DNA from: Thermoplasmata archaeon
GTDB lineage: Archaea; Thermoplasmatota; Thermoplasmata; WALJ01
Length of the DNA: 40,161 nucleotides
Assembly: GCA_027006785.1 (NCBI GenBank)
Contig: JALTFR010000045.1
Span: 1 to 40,161 of the forward strand
Reading direction: 5' to 3'
This document shows, piece after piece, positions 39,769 to 40,161 of this stretch. Numbering within the stretch: position 1 is the first letter of the stretch; each line of letters begins with the position of its first letter. The notes below the pieces were generated by a model. That model was not told the DNA's origin. It ran no database searches and was given only the letters and a program-made list of their open reading frames with translations. Position numbers and translations under genes: made by a program.

Positions 39769-40161
39769 GGCCCACGACCTCCTTTATGCACGAGAATCCC
39801 TTTTCCCTCATGAACCGCTCCATCTCGTCAGCGATGAGCGACATTGTGTTCCTTCCGCGGTAGTGGAACGCGCTCCCCACCTGAACAGCGCTAGCTCCGG
39901 CCATCATGTACTCCATCGCATCCGTTCCTGTTGTCACCCCTCCGACTCCGATTATCGGAATCCTGGCACCCTCCCTTTCAAATGCGGATGCTATCTCATA
40001 GACCAGCCTGAGGCCGATGGGCTTTATCGCTGGACCGCTGTAACCACCCACCTTGTTGGCCAGAACAGGCATTCCGGCATCCACATTTATCGCCATTCCC
40101 TTAACGGTGTTTATCGCAACAACTCCGGAAGCTCCCGCTTCATAGGCTGCAAGTGCCAGAG
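39755..40161 (-). CDS. pyrD: Dihydroorotate dehydrogenase PyrD, C-terminal part
   Basis: The last 134 residues are in the window; the N-terminus lies beyond the right edge. The frame reads back through the edge as LALAAYEAGASGVVAINTVK, then GMAINVDAGMPVLANKVGGY and SGPAIKPIGLRLVYEI. IPIIGVGGVTTGTDAMEYMM and AGASAVQVGSAFHYRG follow. These are the flavin-phosphate-binding strands of class 1 dihydroorotate dehydrogenase. With pyrK beside it, this is the class 1B type. The internal ATG at 40096 is not the start. Confidence 0.93.
   Translation of the reverse strand, partial: LALAAYEAGASGVVAINTVKGMAINVDAGMPVLANKVGGYSGPAIKPIGLRLVYEIASAFEREGARIPIIGVGGVTTGTDAMEYMMAGASAVQVGSAFHYRGRNTMSLIADEMERFMREKGFSCIKEVVGLALL

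Noticed and set aside
1-40161. CRISPR arrays, insertion sequences, prophage or integration sites
   Set aside because: No regularly spaced repeats, transposase, integrase or terminal inverted repeats were seen; genes are tightly packed housekeeping and surface genes.

Overview
The window is archaeal. It carries the large subunit of the D-family DNA polymerase, a Nop5-type C/D-box RNP protein, Spt4/Rpo7, the archaeal exosome–proteasome superoperon, aIF2-beta, a class V fructose-1,6-bisphosphate aldolase/phosphatase, and a tRNA-Tyr with an intron and an archaeal C1-G72 acceptor pair. Promoters are archaeal TATA boxes. Many genes look leaderless, with the TATA centre about 25 nt before the start codon; others use GGTGAT-type Shine-Dalgarno (SD) sites. 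PolD places it in Euryarchaeota in the broad sense. The overall gene flavour suggests a Thermoplasmatota-like lineage, but that is an inference, since no 16S rRNA gene is present.

Layout. 1-7.97 kb (mostly minus): a secreted-protein fragment; hutI with a small zinc-finger protein and a GNAT acetyltransferase; Nop5 and a metallophosphoesterase; a RelBE-type toxin-antitoxin pair; the GTPase YchF; then a three-gene export cluster of two related Ig-like surface proteins and a thioredoxin–CcdA fusion. 8.0-9.8 kb (plus): rpo7-spt4-dephospho-CoA kinase-rps24e-rps27ae. 9.8-13.9 kb: a surface protein, speD-speE behind a structured leader, tRNA-Asn, a glyoxylate-reductase-type dehydrogenase and a membrane protein. 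13.9-17.0 kb: a LonB-like AAA+ ATPase without a protease domain, aIF2-beta with a TRAM domain, a JAMM protease and an adenosine-specific-kinase family protein.

17.1-25.9 kb (minus): psmA-SBDS-rrp4-rrp41-rrp42-rpl37ae-rpoP-pcc1-pfdB, followed under its own promoter by a 1337-residue isoleucyl-tRNA synthetase-like protein. In that protein the HIGH and KMSKS catalytic motifs and the threonine-rich editing motif are all lost, and a helix-hairpin-helix/zinc-ribbon/helix-hairpin-helix tail has been added. This is the strongest candidate in the window for an undescribed function.

26-32 kb: an Amt ammonium transporter without an adjacent PII gene, tRNA-Tyr, a thiamine-type ABC importer (binding protein, fused permease, ATPase) and a Bat-type HTH regulator. 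32-40 kb: a YfcE-like phosphoesterase, DNA polymerase II large subunit, FBP aldolase/phosphatase, an FG-GAP repeat surface protein, and pyrK-pyrD (pyrD cut by the window edge). No CRISPR array, insertion sequence, prophage or rRNA was seen. Apart from the three-gene export cluster and the odd AAA+ and IleRS-like proteins, most of the window is core archaeal housekeeping.
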